DNA of 64,000 bases from Micromussa lordhowensis (GCA_964020085.1 OZ026603.1:30509742-30573741); one strand, 5' to 3'. Positions 28,301 through 38,300 are shown, counted from the first letter of the stretch. The notes: generated from the letters alone by a model not told the origin. A program made the numbers and translations.

Positions 28301-28524
28301 AAATACACAGTTGCCTGTGAAACAAGATTATGAAACCCCATCCGTTTCGATACAGATTCAACTATATGTCGGTATAAATGCACTTTCCATACTTTTCTGC
28401 CTTTTAAAACGTTATTCTCACTCACCTTGAGTCGTTTAATGAGCTCATCTTTGCTGAGTCTTTCATGCAAGTCCGTGGCAGCCGCTCTCTTTTTTGGAGA
28501 CGAACCGGACTCACCGCGAGGCAT
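142..28524 (-). CDS. PDS5: PDS5 sister-chromatid cohesion regulator (37 coding exons, 3' end off the window)
   Basis: Nuclear HEAT-repeat protein that binds cohesin and controls its loading, release and acetylation (family knowledge). Exons in transcription order: 28426-28524, 25724-25918, 24943-25029, 24745-24839, 24010-24136, 23615-23695, 22978-23118, 21315-21430, 20065-20159, 18492-18598, 17819-17857, 17608-17669, 17216-17305, 16494-16607, 16050-16082, 15889-15937, 15751-15799, 15460-15596, 14251-14478, 13325-13415, 13088-13157, 12766-12889, 12308-12463, 11642-11719, 10811-10947, 10198-10321, 9036-9170, 6346-6415, 5831-5942, 4813-4939, 3693-3740, 3425-3496, 2725-2784, 2098-2204, 1313-1441, 693-929, 142-264. 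All phases join, giving about 1,315 residues; vertebrate PDS5 is about 1,340-1,450. Family blocks seen include [12 protein letters not shown] [18 protein letters not shown] (exon 2), [11 protein letters not shown] (exon 7), LATQNKPLW (exon 8) and LSNYYHPVL-type HEAT segments. The start is the ATG at 28524, with a basic leader (SPKKR) and the KDELIKRLK block. The tail is K/S/E-rich with one AT-hook, KRGRPAK (about residues 1196-1202). Exon 37 ends in a good donor, so the stop lies left of the window. PDS5A and PDS5B cannot be told apart; a single pre-duplication gene is likely. Confidence 0.95.
551..655 (+). repeat. tRNA-derived SINE fragment
   Basis: The sequence opens with a tRNA-like head: A-box-like GTCAGAGTGGTCAGTGC, then GACTCGAAATCC, as in serine tRNAs. 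It continues into CCGCTCTGACCACTAAGCTG, which is SINE body rather than tRNA. The tRNA fold is incomplete (shortened middle, no clear GGTTCGANNCC box), so this is a decayed SINE. It lies between PDS5 exons 36 and 37. Confidence 0.55.
3760..4257 (+). repeat. Dispersed repeat family A, copy 1 (interrupted by a TTAA MITE)
   Basis: Bases around 3770-3804 and 4111-4257 match, in the same order, a second copy at 61449-61687. Shared blocks include TAAAGGAGCTCAG, AAACCATAAAGGAACAAGG and the ending CTTTTCAAG. A third, inverted copy lies at 46230-46330. Copy 1 is split at TTAA by the MITE at 3809-4106. The autonomous parent is not recognised. Confidence 0.75.
3809..4106. mobile_element. TTAA-flanked MITE with palindromic GGGACTNGTCCC array
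   Basis: A 298-bp element flanked by TTAA at 3805-3808 and 4107-4110. Its ends are inverted repeats of about 30 bp: GGTGGGCACACACGAGGGGA on the left against GATCGGCACACATGAGGGGA read from the right. The interior is built from about ten degenerate copies of a GGGACTNGTCCC palindrome. A TTAA duplication is typical of piggyBac and Kolobok-type elements. There is no coding capacity. It sits in a PDS5 intron, within repeat family A. Confidence 0.8.
5051..5581. mobile_element. Long-TIR foldback transposon in a PDS5 intron
   Basis: The ends are inverted copies: CTTGGTAACCAGTCATCTAG at the left and its near match CTTGGTTACCGGTCTTTTAG read from the right. The inverted similarity runs about 90-100 bp inward through CTAGCCCC, CAACCAGAAG and GGCCNTTTTTATGCTAG blocks. 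Inside are repeated AGACGTTAAA or TTTAACGTCT and CTAGTATAAAAAC modules in both orientations. No ORF and no clear target duplication. Superfamily unknown. Confidence 0.75.
7038..8930 (-). mobile_element. 5'-truncated non-LTR retrotransposon (L1/Tx1-like LINE)
   Basis: An uninterrupted reading frame at 7133-8917 (594 residues) is the C-terminal part of a LINE reverse transcriptase. The [19 protein letters not shown] block is near residues 21-39 and the catalytic FADD near 59-62. [17 protein letters not shown] block follows, and a cysteine/histidine cluster ([17 protein letters not shown]) of the zf-RVT type lies towards the end. The endonuclease and the RT fingers are missing, and the usual RQGCPLSP motif is degraded to RNFPLSP. 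A run of 11 T at 7038-7048 is a poly(A) tail on this strand. The element lies in the same orientation as PDS5, in the 2.6-kb intron between exons 9036-9170 and 6346-6415. Clade assignment is tentative. Confidence 0.85.
11434..11614. mobile_element. pogo/Tigger-type MITE
   Basis: A 181-bp element flanked by TA on both sides (11432-11433, 11615-11616). Terminal inverted repeats are CAGTGGAACCTTGATTTAAC on the left and CAGTGGAACCTCGATGTAAC read from the right. CAGTNGAACC ends with a TA duplication are characteristic of the Tc1/mariner-pogo (Tigger) group. Non-coding; lies in a PDS5 intron. Confidence 0.85.
13499..13640. repeat. Dispersed repeat family B, copy 1
   Basis: Shares GGGAGAACGAGAAATGCTGT and its flanks (TGTTTCTA, GAGTTA, AAACAC) with 20199-20290. 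The block recurs inverted at its far end, suggesting a short inverted-repeat element. A related terminus, TGTTTCTATCGAGTTA, appears at about 13747. Non-coding, in a PDS5 intron. Confidence 0.6.
15887..15888 (-). other. GC splice donor in PDS5
   Basis: The intron between PDS5 exons 15889-15937 and 15751-15799 begins GCAAGT after GAGGAG, and no in-frame GT is nearby. Using GC keeps the frame (STGEE joined to AQDNETL). The acceptor is a normal AG at 15801-15800. GCAAGT after an AG exon end is the usual form of the minor GC-AG class spliced by the major spliceosome. Confidence 0.85.
18640..18943. repeat. Dispersed repeat family C, copy 1 (CCAGAACTTTCCAG type)
   Basis: Matches 52511-52797 in a SMARCA5 intron. 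Both contain ATTCTCCTTACTGTCTGCYATA followed by reiterated TTCCAGGACTTTCCAG-like units, and both end in CAAACCCTGT. The CAGGGTT-type ends suggest a hAT-like non-autonomous element, but no target duplication is clear here. Confidence 0.6.
18974..19950. mobile_element. 1-kb inverted-repeat element with about 180-bp arms
   Basis: Bases about 18974-19150 reappear inverted at about 19765-19950. Matching blocks include GGTGGAAAAAGGGCGGAAGG, GCTCCAAATTTCGCATG, AATGTTCTGNATGTTTT and ATATTACGTATGC. The unique centre of about 600 bp has no convincing ORF. A foldback or palindromic transposon in a PDS5 intron; superfamily not recognised. Confidence 0.75.
20199..20290. repeat. Dispersed repeat family B, copy 2
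   Basis: Second copy of the block described at 13499-13640, starting with a short palindrome (TTTCTATCGAGTTATAGAAA) and continuing into GGGAGAACGAGAAATGCTGT. In a PDS5 intron. Confidence 0.6.
20468..20993. mobile_element. hAT-like non-autonomous transposon
   Basis: A 526-bp element with terminal inverted repeats CAGGGCTTGACACTAACAT and CAGGGCTCGACACTAACAT. The interior repeats ACTTTCC-type modules near both ends. Both ends are directly followed by AGTAG, a 5-bp duplication. CAGGG termini are typical of hAT elements; a 5-bp rather than 8-bp duplication would fit the hAT5 group. Lies in a PDS5 intron. Confidence 0.75.
22790..22945 (-). repeat. tRNA-derived SINE, old partial copy
   Basis: Diverged relative of the complete SINE at 31727-32039. 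It shares GGTACCCATTTATA, the GTGAGAGTAA block, the CCGGCCAGG segment and the tRNA-like head (GTGCGCTAATCATTAGAC region) in the same order and orientation. Lies in a PDS5 intron. Confidence 0.6.
23225..23590. repeat. Dispersed repeat family D, copy 1
   Basis: About 360 bp similar to 57277-57640 in a SMARCA5 intron. Shared blocks are GTTAACAACAAAGAGCGCC, TCAGTGTGACGGG, TCATGGCTGGGTT, GCCAGCCATGGG and AGGCACCCAACCT, ending near GATGCAGTTAAC. Ends are weakly inverted (TTAACAAC/GTTGTTAA in the other copy). Probable non-autonomous DNA transposon. Confidence 0.7.
24428..24588. repeat. Short foldback repeat
   Basis: The left part TGTGTATGTTGTAGGTCAAA, continuing into ATGAAATT, is inverted at the right end (AATTTCATTTTAACCTACAA, then TATATACACAC). 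Arms are about 35 bp around about 90 bp. In a PDS5 intron. Confidence 0.6.
26274..26453. mobile_element. 180-bp foldback (hairpin) element
   Basis: Both ends read AAATAAAGAAGCCTAAGC inward. Inverted similarity continues about 55 bp through TATTACACTGTGATAAAACA and CATTTGAGAACA. A second hairpin, GTAGAAAATGTTTTCTAC, sits near the centre. No coding potential. In the first PDS5 intron. Confidence 0.8.
27486..27677. mobile_element. 192-bp foldback element
   Basis: The ends are inverted AAAGAATTGGTTCATGCTT. Similarity continues about 70 bp per arm through TCGAGTTNTGGATGCAC and GGAAGTTTGGAGAGC. In the first PDS5 intron. The apparent ORF over it is a by-product of the repeat. Confidence 0.8.
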
Positions 28525-28990
28525 GTCAGCTGGAGTAACGCTTTCGCGGGTTTCAGCGCCTCTAACTGCTAAAAACCTGTAAAAAACACCTCGCTGGAAG
28601 ATGCCTTTTCGTTGTCTGGGTTAAAGACGGTTCACTCTACGGGAAAATTTCGAGTATTTAGGGTTGTAACACAATTTTTTTTATGGTGGTGTTTTGTTCT
28701 CTTTTTCAATCGAACACTTTGAACCAATTGGCGCGAACAGCCCATAATACTCAAACCGCTGACATCTGTTTTGAGGTCACGGGCTTGCACAACTTCCCGA
28801 TCCCGTGGTGGGTGGGGTACTCTCTTACACGGGCTTTACAGTCAAAGTCTATTAAATCTGTTAATTTGGCCTTATTGTACTTTGCGAAACGAAGATCAGT
28901 TCTTTGTTTCATCAATGAATAGCAGCCTGTAATCTGAATATCATACGATAACTGGTGCGACCTTTACTCTCACAATCCCTCTCTTACCCT

Positions 28991-29132
28991 GCTAGCAGAG
29001 CCGCTTCGATCTTTCCTAGATAAGTCGGGATGATCAGCAAATCAAAGAAATTCGAAGCCGTTGGCAGAGTTGCCCTTCCTCTTTCCCGACTTATCTAGTC
29101 GGACTAGTCGGGAAAGAAGCGGCTCTGCTAGC
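28991..29132. mobile_element. 142-bp foldback element
   Basis: Ends are the inverted pair GCTAGCAGAGCCGCTTC and GAAGCGGCTCTGCTAGC, with inner inverted blocks CTAGATAAGTCGGGA and TCCCGACTTATCTAG. It lies about 470 bp upstream of the PDS5 start codon, near its likely promoter. Confidence 0.75.
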
Positions 29133-29539
29133 TAAATGAGGTGTGGTTAAACTGGAAGGCGCTATTTCTAAATGTGTGTGACATGTGCTCAAGCTTCGTT
29201 AAAATCTAAACGTTTGCGCTCTTCCAAATCCTCCTGGATTACCAATGAATTATCGAGACCATTTGAAAAAGAAAGCTGTCAAAAGTAACATGAATCGGGC
29301 AGTTTGTCGCTGCAACATGACCCCTCGTGTCTGGCCACCTTATCAAAAACAGTGATATAGTAATCTTGTTTTGCGATCTTAATTTCGTTGTTTATTTGGT
29401 ATTTTTAAAGTTTCCGATAATGATTCCAATCGATCATACTGTTGGTTAAAAGTCGACACACTGAACCTGACTAAGAGTAAGACCGAATTCTTAGTAATAA
29501 CCTCAAGGCAAAGGCGAGTTTATTTATCAGACAACCCGA

Positions 29540-29645
29540 ATTTTTCCTCCGCGTTCTTCACTCAAATTTCTGAGCATTTTCGGGCATTTTCCATTGAGCC
29601 GATCACTCTGATCTGGGCATCATTGGAAGATCTTTTTCTCTTACA
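29540..29645 (-). repeat. Dispersed repeat family E, copy 1
   Basis: On the minus strand this piece translates as SSNDAQIRVIGSMENARKCS. It resembles LSNDTQIKVIGSIEPEMCTK encoded on the plus strand at about 62430-62490 in an RBM26 intron. The similarity is at DNA level in both places, so it is probably a transposon terminus and not a protein domain. Confidence 0.5.
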
Positions 29646-29667
29646 AAGATCATGTTTACTGTAGGAG

Positions 29668-29880
29668 TGGTCTCGACCGACGTATCGGTCGACATATCGG
29701 TCGATAGTCGGTCGATAATCGGTCGATCCTCGGTCGATAGTCGATTGACACGACGGACTATCAACCGATATAGCGACCAACTATCGGGGTCGATATTTCG
29801 GATCAGTTTTTGTTTTTCATTGGCGCTTCTCGATCAAGCCTGATCGGTCATATGTCGGTGGTATATCGGTCAAGTTTCGG
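29668..29880. repeat. TCGGTCGATA minisatellite (left block)
   Basis: Tandem degenerate units of about 10 bp based on TCGGTCGATA, roughly a dozen. The same motif resumes at about 30442-30480 on the far side of the inserted LINE fragment, so one array was split. Confidence 0.75.
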
Positions 29881-29881
29881 T

Positions 29882-29886
29882 GATAT

Positions 29887-29917
<31 letters not shown>

Positions 29918-30441
29918 TTACAATTTAATGGCATAAAAAAAAGCGATTGATACAATAAATAGAAACAAAGCCATAAGGATAGTCTGCAAAAGAGTCAGGA
30001 GACCCCATACAAGGCAGACCACCTGTACAGTAGACGAATAATATTATATAACGAAAATAAAGCCAAAAATATATATTAAAATATCTAAGAAACAGTATGC
30101 TGAGCAAAAAATAATAATAAATTATACAATTCTAGAAAATAAAAAATCCCTTACTCCCCTCTTAAAACTAGAGATACTTGAGGCTTGCCGTACAGAAAGT
30201 GGTAACACATTCCACGAGTCAACAATCCTATTAAAAAAGCTAAACTTAAAGGTATCAGTCCTTGCATAGTTCTTCTTCAATATAAGTTCATCCCTTCCCC
30301 TTAAAGAGTACCCCTCAGAATTTGAATAAAATTGAATATACGAGGAAACGTCTAAGTTAATATACCCATTAAGAGCTTTATAAAAAAACAAAACATCCAA
30401 CAGAAAGCGTCTATCCTTTAAGGATAACAAATTCAATCTTT
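29882..30441 (-). mobile_element. CR1/L2-like LINE 3' fragment with (AAAT)n tail
   Basis: On the minus strand, 30122-30448 encodes RLNLLSLKDRRFLLDVLFFYK, then LRGRDEL, SFFNRIVDSWNVLP and SSISSFKRGVRDFL. This is the usual C-terminal tail of CR1, L2 and jockey-group reverse transcriptases. The strand ends in a clean (AAAT)n microsatellite at about 29882-29918, as expected for the 3' end of such elements. The rest of the element is missing (5' truncation). Confidence 0.75.
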
Positions 30442-30525
30442 CGGACAACTGTCGGTCGTGTATCGGTCATATGTCGACCTAAATGTATTTGAAGTCCGAA
30501 TTCATTTCGCGTGGCTGACTGGCGC

Positions 30526-30777
30526 CTAGTTTGAAAATGAGCCGCATTTCTTGGCGTTTCGTTGTTTGTTACTGTCGCAGAGCATGATCCCTCGAGCTTG
30601 TGCATCCAGCAGGGAGTGGCCATTTGTATTGAAATGCTCACCGACAGGAAAGCCCGGCAGATTTTTCTCGATGCTGCAGAGATCGATGTTCACCGAAGCG
30701 TCGCCTTGGTGTGTGACCAGTCTCGCCGATGTAGATAGCTGAGCAAGAGATGGCATATTAGAGCAGTTGATTTGCAA
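30526..30777 (-). pseudogene. Penelope-like GIY-YIG endonuclease remnant
   Basis: An 83-codon frame contains FPVGEHFNTNGHSLLDAQARG. The HFN..GHS pattern is typical of the distal part of GIY-YIG domains in Penelope-like elements. The catalytic GIY..YIG part is absent and the frame stops soon after. The assignment rests on one motif. Confidence 0.5.
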
Positions 30778-31726
30778 GTAAATGGGCTATTTTAAAATCC
30801 AAAATTGCGTATTTTCCAATAATCTTCAGCTCGGGGAAAGGGGGGGGGGGGGTGGGTGAATTTCCTGATGTTAGATTTTTTACGTAAGGGAACCCATGTT
30901 TCTTGCAGGGGAAAGGAGCAGGAATGTAGGCTAGACTCGAGAGAGAGGCGGAAATTAGGCCTGTCCCGATTATGTTCGTAAAATGATGAAGAGGTGCTCA
31001 CTGAAATGCTAAAAAGTTGCTGAAAAATTACCCAAAATTCAAAACTTTCAAATGTCGCTAGCTAAATTTCTTGATATTTTTACGTAAACGTTTTTGTTCT
31101 GCACAATAATTGCTAACATTAGTAAAAAAATAGCTTGAAACTTAGTTTTAAAGAATTTAGGGGACACTCTAAGTCTAACGGAACAAAGCACTTGGTTCAT
31201 TTTACTTCTTGCAGAACGTTGTCAAGTGACAAAACATTCAAAACGTTGATGAGCATTCAAGAAATTCGCATAAATTGAAGCTTTCTGTGAAATTGTTGAC
31301 TTTTTCGTGATTGATATGTGCTCTGAACCGATATTGCTCAAAACTTCATCAGAAAGGCAAAACTTGCTCAAGGTTGCAAGGACCGCAAAACGTTGCCACC
31401 AACTTTTTGGCATGGCCAGAAATGCACCCAGATGAAAAATTCATCAATTTTATATTTTTAGTTGCGGCTTTGTGAAAATAGCAGAATTTACAATTTTAAC
31501 GATTTTTTACTACCGCTCTTTGCGAATTTTACAAACTTATCAATTATAACAAATCGGCAAAGCAGCTCCGCGTATTCTTCAAATTTGCCAAAATGGCGAA
31601 TTTTACAAGTTCAACGATTTTACCGATTTTTAAGTCAACTAAAATAGACAACGCCCTAAAAATCACGCTTATGCTTACCAAATTTGTAGAGCATAGCATA
31701 ATTGCTCATATACCAGTATGGTTTAG

Positions 31727-32039
31727 GTAAGGTAAAATCTGCAAATATGAGCCCATAAGTGGCTCATTAGGCCCCAGCTTATCCCGGTTTCCGTAGCATG
31801 AAGCAACTAGGAATATTTCTACTCCCCCTGGATGGGATGCCAGTCCATCGCAGGGTTACCCCCAGCATTAAATTCGCCGGTACCCATTTATACACCTGGG
31901 CGGAGAGAGGCACCGTGAGAGTAAAGTGTCTTGCCTAAGAACACAACGCAATGTCCCCGGCCAGGGCTCGAACCCGGAGCGCTCGCTCCGGAGTCGAGCG
32001 CACTAACCACGAGGCCACCGCACTTCCACCAGCACCTCC
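31727..32039 (-). mobile_element. Full-length tRNA-derived SINE with 15-bp target duplication
   Basis: Flanked by ACCAGTATGGTTTAG at 31712-31726 and 32040-32054. Read on the minus strand it starts with a tRNA-like head: A box GTGGCCTCGTGGTTAGTGCG and B box GGGTTCGAGCCC. It runs through a body with CTCACGGTGCCTCTCTCCGC and the widespread GATGGACTGGCATCCCATCC module. The intact duplication and promoter boxes suggest a fairly recent insertion. Confidence 0.85.
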
Positions 32040-32329
32040 ACCAGTATGGTTTAGCCAATAAAAACTCTTGCATTATCCAATGAGCCAGATTTTAATAATT
32101 ACTAATTATCCTACTTAATTAATGACGCAGAAGAAACGTATCAAAGACTTTAACGTCACATATGAGCTGGTTCAGCGTTTTGTCGAAATGCGTGCAAACG
32201 ATCACCTTGAACATTTTCTAGCAAAAGAAACATGTCAGACTGATGTGCTTCTTCATTTTTACTGCTTTGGTATTCTTTATCGAGACTAAACTCTGCGGTC
32301 TCATTTTTCACCAAAACGAGCCGACTTTG

Positions 32330-35300
32330 ATGAAAAAACCCGATGACGAAGACGATGTGCAATGTTGCCCATCGTCTGAAATCCGTGAAAGTCTCGAAAA
32401 GATATCGATTGCGGACCGTGATACAGTTGAAGGTAGGTTCCTCAGCGTACATAACTGATTTTTTCGTATTGTATTAATTAAGGAAGAAGAAGCATTTCCA
32501 AATTTTCGTGAATTAGAGTATCGGTTTTTCTTCTGCGTGCTGAAATTAGATGAGAAAATGTTCTAGCAGACTTTCTCCATTATTACTGACGAACAAATGT
32601 AAGAAAAACTGAACACTCCCGACGATATCTACAGTTTTAAAATCTTGTTTCAAACTGTGATATTTGTGAAATAGGTATTTTTTTTTTTTTTAAAAGAATG
32701 CGGAAATTCGCGAGGCTACTTCACAGCGAAACAAATGCCGAAATCGGGTTTCTAGTTCTTGCTTTTAAAACTGAGCGCAAGTTCTTCAAGTTACAAGCAG
32801 TCTCGTATATTTCTTTTTTCTGCGTTTTTCTAGCTGTGTTTCGTTTAGTTTGAAAGGAAGTTATTGCTTATGGCGAAAATTACTTTCACGTAACTTCACA
32901 GCATGCAGCAACGGAGTCTGTAACATCAGAGGGAGTATGTTTTAAATGCCAGACTCGATTAACTTTCGTTTCTTTCCGATAAATTCTAAATAAAAAGTAT
33001 TAGATGGCCAGACTTCCAGGCGAAGAAAGCAAAAGAAGCTGAAAGAAATAAAATAATTTTTCGAATTTTCCGTTTGTTTATAAAGTCACGGCATCGAGGC
33101 CGAAGCACGTGCACAAACAAAAAGCGCGGTTACAAAGTGTACCGGGAGAAGAGTGAATGAAAAAAGAAGGACATACTGCGTGGATATTTTGGAGGTTTTT
33201 CATGCCCTGTCCAAGGTATTTAGTTCGTCGTGCGAACTTCTAAGTTAGGTTGTGTATAGTCAAGGTCTGAAGGTCCGTCTGTGGGTACATTTGGTGTTTT
33301 ATAACTTAAACGAGCAGCAGACCTGGTGGCTATACGCCATGTTTTGCAAGAGAGTCAGTTTTTCAGCCTGTTGACCCCTCTATGGGCGCGTTTCCGGCCC
33401 AGTGGAACTCGTGAAACTATGAACAAAACTGATAGATAAAAAGCTAGATTTTAGTGTCCACGGAAAAAGAGCGAAGAATGGAAGACGGTAATTGAGTCAA
33501 AAGGAACGGGCTCTGAATGGAAGTGTTCTGTTTTTGTTCTATTCAATTTTTGAACGACTCTTAGTGCTTCTGCGTTCCTCGCATAATAGATCTGACGCAG
33601 TTGTCTTAGAATTGTTTTCATTACCTTCATAGTATGGTTTTGTGTAATTTCGCCCCTTGTCTTTCCGTTCTTTTTCAGTTGCATATCTTCTACAAACCAA
33701 CTCCTCTGCGTTGGTTTAAGCTTATACTGTAGGCCTAGGCTCATCTGCTACTTTTTTACACTTTGTACCTTCATCGATAAGCTTAATATAAGCAACTTAC
33801 CATTTCACTGTAGCGTTATGCCATTAGACTTCTCATCTCTTGAAAGTGAACTCTCTATGTACAACATTTACCATTGGCAACAAATGAAAATTCAGCTTTT
33901 TTGTTTAAGATCTCAGACATTGTGTGATCTTCCTCATGTACATCTTCCTGTAGGGATTTTTAAATCAAACAAGCTTACCATTGCAGAGTATGGGTGAAAC
34001 ATTTCGTCATATACTGAAATAATTATGAAGCCTATTTCACCATAATGTTTCAATCATAATTTCATAATTTAGAATAAATAATGATAATTATGCAATGTTT
34101 TATCACTGACAATTGGTTTACAGTAGAACATTGCTATCTCAGACTTGGCTACACATGTATCTCAAACTCCCTGTTATCTTGAACTCAAATCATTCTCAGA
34201 TATACTTTTTCAGTCACTCCCTGTTGGCTACCTTGAACCTCCAAAATCTCAAACTATGTTTCATTTCAGTTTGAGGCAGCAGGGTTCAACTGTAATTAAA
34301 CTGTAATTTTTTTCCTTCATTTCCTGATGTATCTGATTAAGCCTTGCCGGATAGCTTTTCCAGTTAATAATATTTCTCAGAATGATGACCAATGGAAACC
34401 AGTGGATATTATTATTGTTCCCTGCTACAAATAGGGGCTGCTATTTCATGGAGGTAATTGGAAGGGTTTTCTTTTATTAAAAATTAAAGCAATCTCTCAG
34501 GTAATCCTATTATTCAACTGAAAAAATAGGGCAATGCTCTTGATAGCCAGCATGCTTTATGGGATTATCATTGTGGCTGTAATCAACATTCATTCTGCAA
34601 CCAGTTCATCTGGTGATTGATCTCCAAGATTGCCATTTTTACCACAGGTTTATAATTGTTCCTTCGTATCGCAGTAACCTGATTAGACTTTTAGTAACAT
34701 TTAAGGATTTTTGTTTCAATAAACTGACCTCTAGGTTTGTTGATCTTTCATTCTACAGTAAGTTCTAGTAGTGCCAGTTCAGGGACCAGTTTAAAAGATA
34801 TGCCACCAAGGCGAAAAAGAAAAGCAGCTACAAGAGAAGAAACCAAGCTGAAGAAACAGAAGGAGGACTGTTTGACAAGGTCTCAACAATCAAATATTTG
34901 TAGGTTCAGCACAAGGTTGATTCCTCCGTGGCAAATCCTGAAGTGCTAAAAAAGGAGAATGATTGATTTTTCAGCAATCAGGGGAATCCACAAGCTGTTA
35001 CCTTAGATCACCAACTGGTCTTTGTGTGATACAGTGGAGTACTGACTTTTCAAACCACGTAGGGGAACGGAAATTCATATGAAAAATTAGGAGGGTAAAT
35101 GTTTGCTCAATTTTTGGTAGAGGGACCAAAAAATGCATCAAATAACCATAATAATTGCATTGCATATTTATCATCTTTAGTTTTATCATACTTTACTTCC
35201 ACATCTCCAGGGCTTAAGAAAATCAGATCTGCTAAGATCACACCCTCAACAGCTTCAGAGAAACTAAAAGTACCGTAAATTTTATAGTTATGGTGGGTAG

Positions 35301-38300
35301 GTGGTGGGGAGTTGGCATGAAAACCCAAACTTACATGTACCTGCAAGCAGTTGGTTTCTCCTACAACAATGTTACACCGTGAACAGGGTCAGCATAGAAG
35401 AAACCAACTCCTCGCAGGGTAACCCAGGCGGGGGGTGGGGATGGAAAACACAAAGGTAGCTGGAAAAGACAGGATGTGGGAGAGAAAGGCAAATTAATTT
35501 TGTAAATATTATCAAATTCTGCTCTTCTTTACTTTGTAGCATAAAAAGTCAAACTATAACTGATGAGTTAGGGAGGCCTTTCTCAATAAGGAGATGCAGA
35601 GCATGGTTTGAACACTATGCAGGTATTTCAAAATACTTTAATATTGTTTGATAATTTTCTACATGTACATGGAAACAAATGAACAAGCTTCCCTTATTCT
35701 GATAGCTTAATGGGATATTGGGCCACTTTGGTCCAACCAGGTACCTTTTTTTCCTGTTTTATCTTGTGTTCATGCCAAAATGCATTTCCAGCCACCAACA
35801 AATGAAGCTTTTTGAATGTGCCAATGTCACAAAATCACATGTAGTGCAGGATCAGCAATGTGCTCATTATTATTCTATCATGATGTCAGACAAAAAAGTT
35901 GCATTTTCACAGTTATCTGGACAAGCATGGACAGGGAATTCAAACTCACAAAATAACTTTCAAATCAAATGGTATTATACATAAGGTAGAACACAACAAA
36001 GACATTAAAAAATAAACCAAAATTAACAAGAATAGTTGACTGTGAAGATTGATACAAATTTAATTTAGAGGCCATGTTTTGTGCTGCACAATGTTTCTTT
36101 GCAATATTTACAGGTCAAGATGAACCAGATACAATTGGACCTGAGGGAGTTGAAAAACTCTGCAAGGATCTGGGGGTAGAACCAGAAGATGTAAGAATTT
36201 TAAATAATTTTGTTCATCACATGGGGAAAGTGCTGCATTTTATAGATTAAAACAAAAATAATCCTATAGTTTTTGTGAAATGACGTTTTCAGATTGGATA
36301 GTTGTGTAGGAATCTTTGCATTTTTGCCATTTTCCATATTACATGATCGCATGGATTTCACTAGCAACACAGACGTAAAATGGCTCTTTAGCTTATTTAT
36401 AACAGATACCTGTCTAGTAAAACCAGTACAGCCTTAAAAACATTAAAAATTGCTCTAGACTTATCCTATGCAAAACTTTGTGGAGTACAATACATGGAAT
36501 CAAGTAAAGATGCTAATAAGTTCCTTTTAGTCTAATTACTGCATATATGCATATTGCTCAGAGAGATCTTGTTTGGTGACGACCAGTATTATACAATAAA
36601 CTTGTAACTCTGCACATATGAAGTGGCACTGCAATGATGAGTGATGATTGTGTCAATGATAATGCTGTGAGCGTTGTACATGTAAACTGTATAATTGTTC
36701 TTTGCAGAGTGTTATGCTTGTAATAGCATGGAAACTACAGGCAGCGACAATGGGATTTTTTACCTTTCATGAATGGAGCAAAGGGATGCTCTCAATAGAG
36801 TAAGAAGAATTTATGTTTTTTTAAACCAAATAATTTATGTTAATATATTTTATCCCCAGGATAGTGATTCCCTGAGTTATAATTCACTCAATAGCATTAT
36901 TCACACTTCTGTCTCTGAAAAGTTATTCCTTTCATTATTATTATATGGGAGACTGGAGCTCTTTTTTTCTTTCTTTTTAGATGTGACTCAACAGCCAAAC
37001 TTAAAGCGCAGTTAAATGGCCTGAAGTCATTAACAAGTGACAGCACAACTTTTAAAAAGATCTACCGCTATGCATTTGATTTTTGTAGAGTAAGTCTGTA
37101 ATATTTTTTGGTTACGTGTACATTTCATAGTTAATGTTCTGATTGTAATGCAAGAAAAAATTTGATGGGACACTTACCAAAATTGTACACAGTGACATAT
37201 CTGTTTGCACTGAAAAGTTGCTGAATTTTCTAAATTCCTCTTCCCTTATTGTCGCAGACTTTGTAATGAATAGAAGTCAACAATGCATTGGGAGTGGAGA
37301 GGAAGATAACTACTTATAGGTTGCAAACATCTCCTTTAGGTTTGGAAAATGACTGGTTCTCACACACTGAATGCATTTTGTCTGCCACACGACAATGCAA
37401 CAGCACTTTATTGACAAGAAAAGAAACTCGTGTGACAGAGCGTGAAACTTACATCCTGACTCGTACGCAGGTCCCCCATTCAGAGTGAGAGAACTTCATT
37501 TCCTGCCTCTTTCGCAAGCTCGGCCGACAGGAAAACAATTCTATCTGGTTTAGAAATTTAATGAATTCTGTAGATAATTTGAAATTAACAGTTTTATTGT
37601 TAATTCTGGATTGTCTTCAGATATAATATAACTATTATTATGCAAATGATGACCACATTTCTTCAGTAGCAACATTGAATTTCATCACCAAGAAACCCTT
37701 AGCCTTCATTATGTTACTTACTGTCCAGAGATTCCAGCCAGTAATCAGGGCTCTCAGTTTTGTATCACCCATTGCTTTTGTCTTCACCCCCGTAACAAAG
37801 TTATTTGTTACTTTGTGGATGAATTATATCAACAACAGACAATCCATCTATACCATCAAGGGCCCTCACCATCAAGGTAGTCACCTATAACAGGTGTTAC
37901 AGGTTACAGCTCTTAATTACAACCCTGTTAATAGTTGTGACTTTCTTTCACACAGAATCAGGACCAGCGCACTTTAGAAATAGATACAGCTATGGCAATG
38001 ATGAATCTCTTACTCCATGGTTCATGGTCATTGCTAGATGATTTCTTAGAATTTTTACAGGTACAAATATAGAGGGCAGTGGTAAAGTAGATTCATTTAT
38101 ACGATGTTTGCGTTTAAAGGGTACAACTTGTGATACCATGTATGTGAAGTAAACATTTAGAAAACTGGAACTTGAGATCACAACTGGAACCCTTGCCACT
38201 TGCATGTACTGTCTGAGTCTTCTATGTTTATTAGGTCATGATCGTGAATTACCAGTAAATCAAAATACCATGTCAAAATAATATTGAACAAATGCGATTG

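Larger units (their letters stand above)
28525..32329. other. Repeat-rich intergenic region between PDS5 and DCUN1D4/5
   Basis: The two genes diverge from here. The PDS5 promoter should lie just above 28524, but no clear core element stands out. The sequence holds the foldback at 28991-29132, a LINE scrap near 29445-29530 (LNLTKSKTEFLVITSRQRR on the plus strand), the minisatellite, a CR1-like fragment, a Penelope-like remnant and a full SINE. A 12-G run lies at 30840-30851. Bases 30900-31700 show nothing recognisable beyond AT-rich, locally repetitive sequence. Confidence 0.7.

Noticed and set aside
32156..32452. 98-codon minus-strand ORF
   Set aside because: Antisense to the predicted first DCU1D4/5 exon; the plus strand has the good splice donor and in-frame junction.
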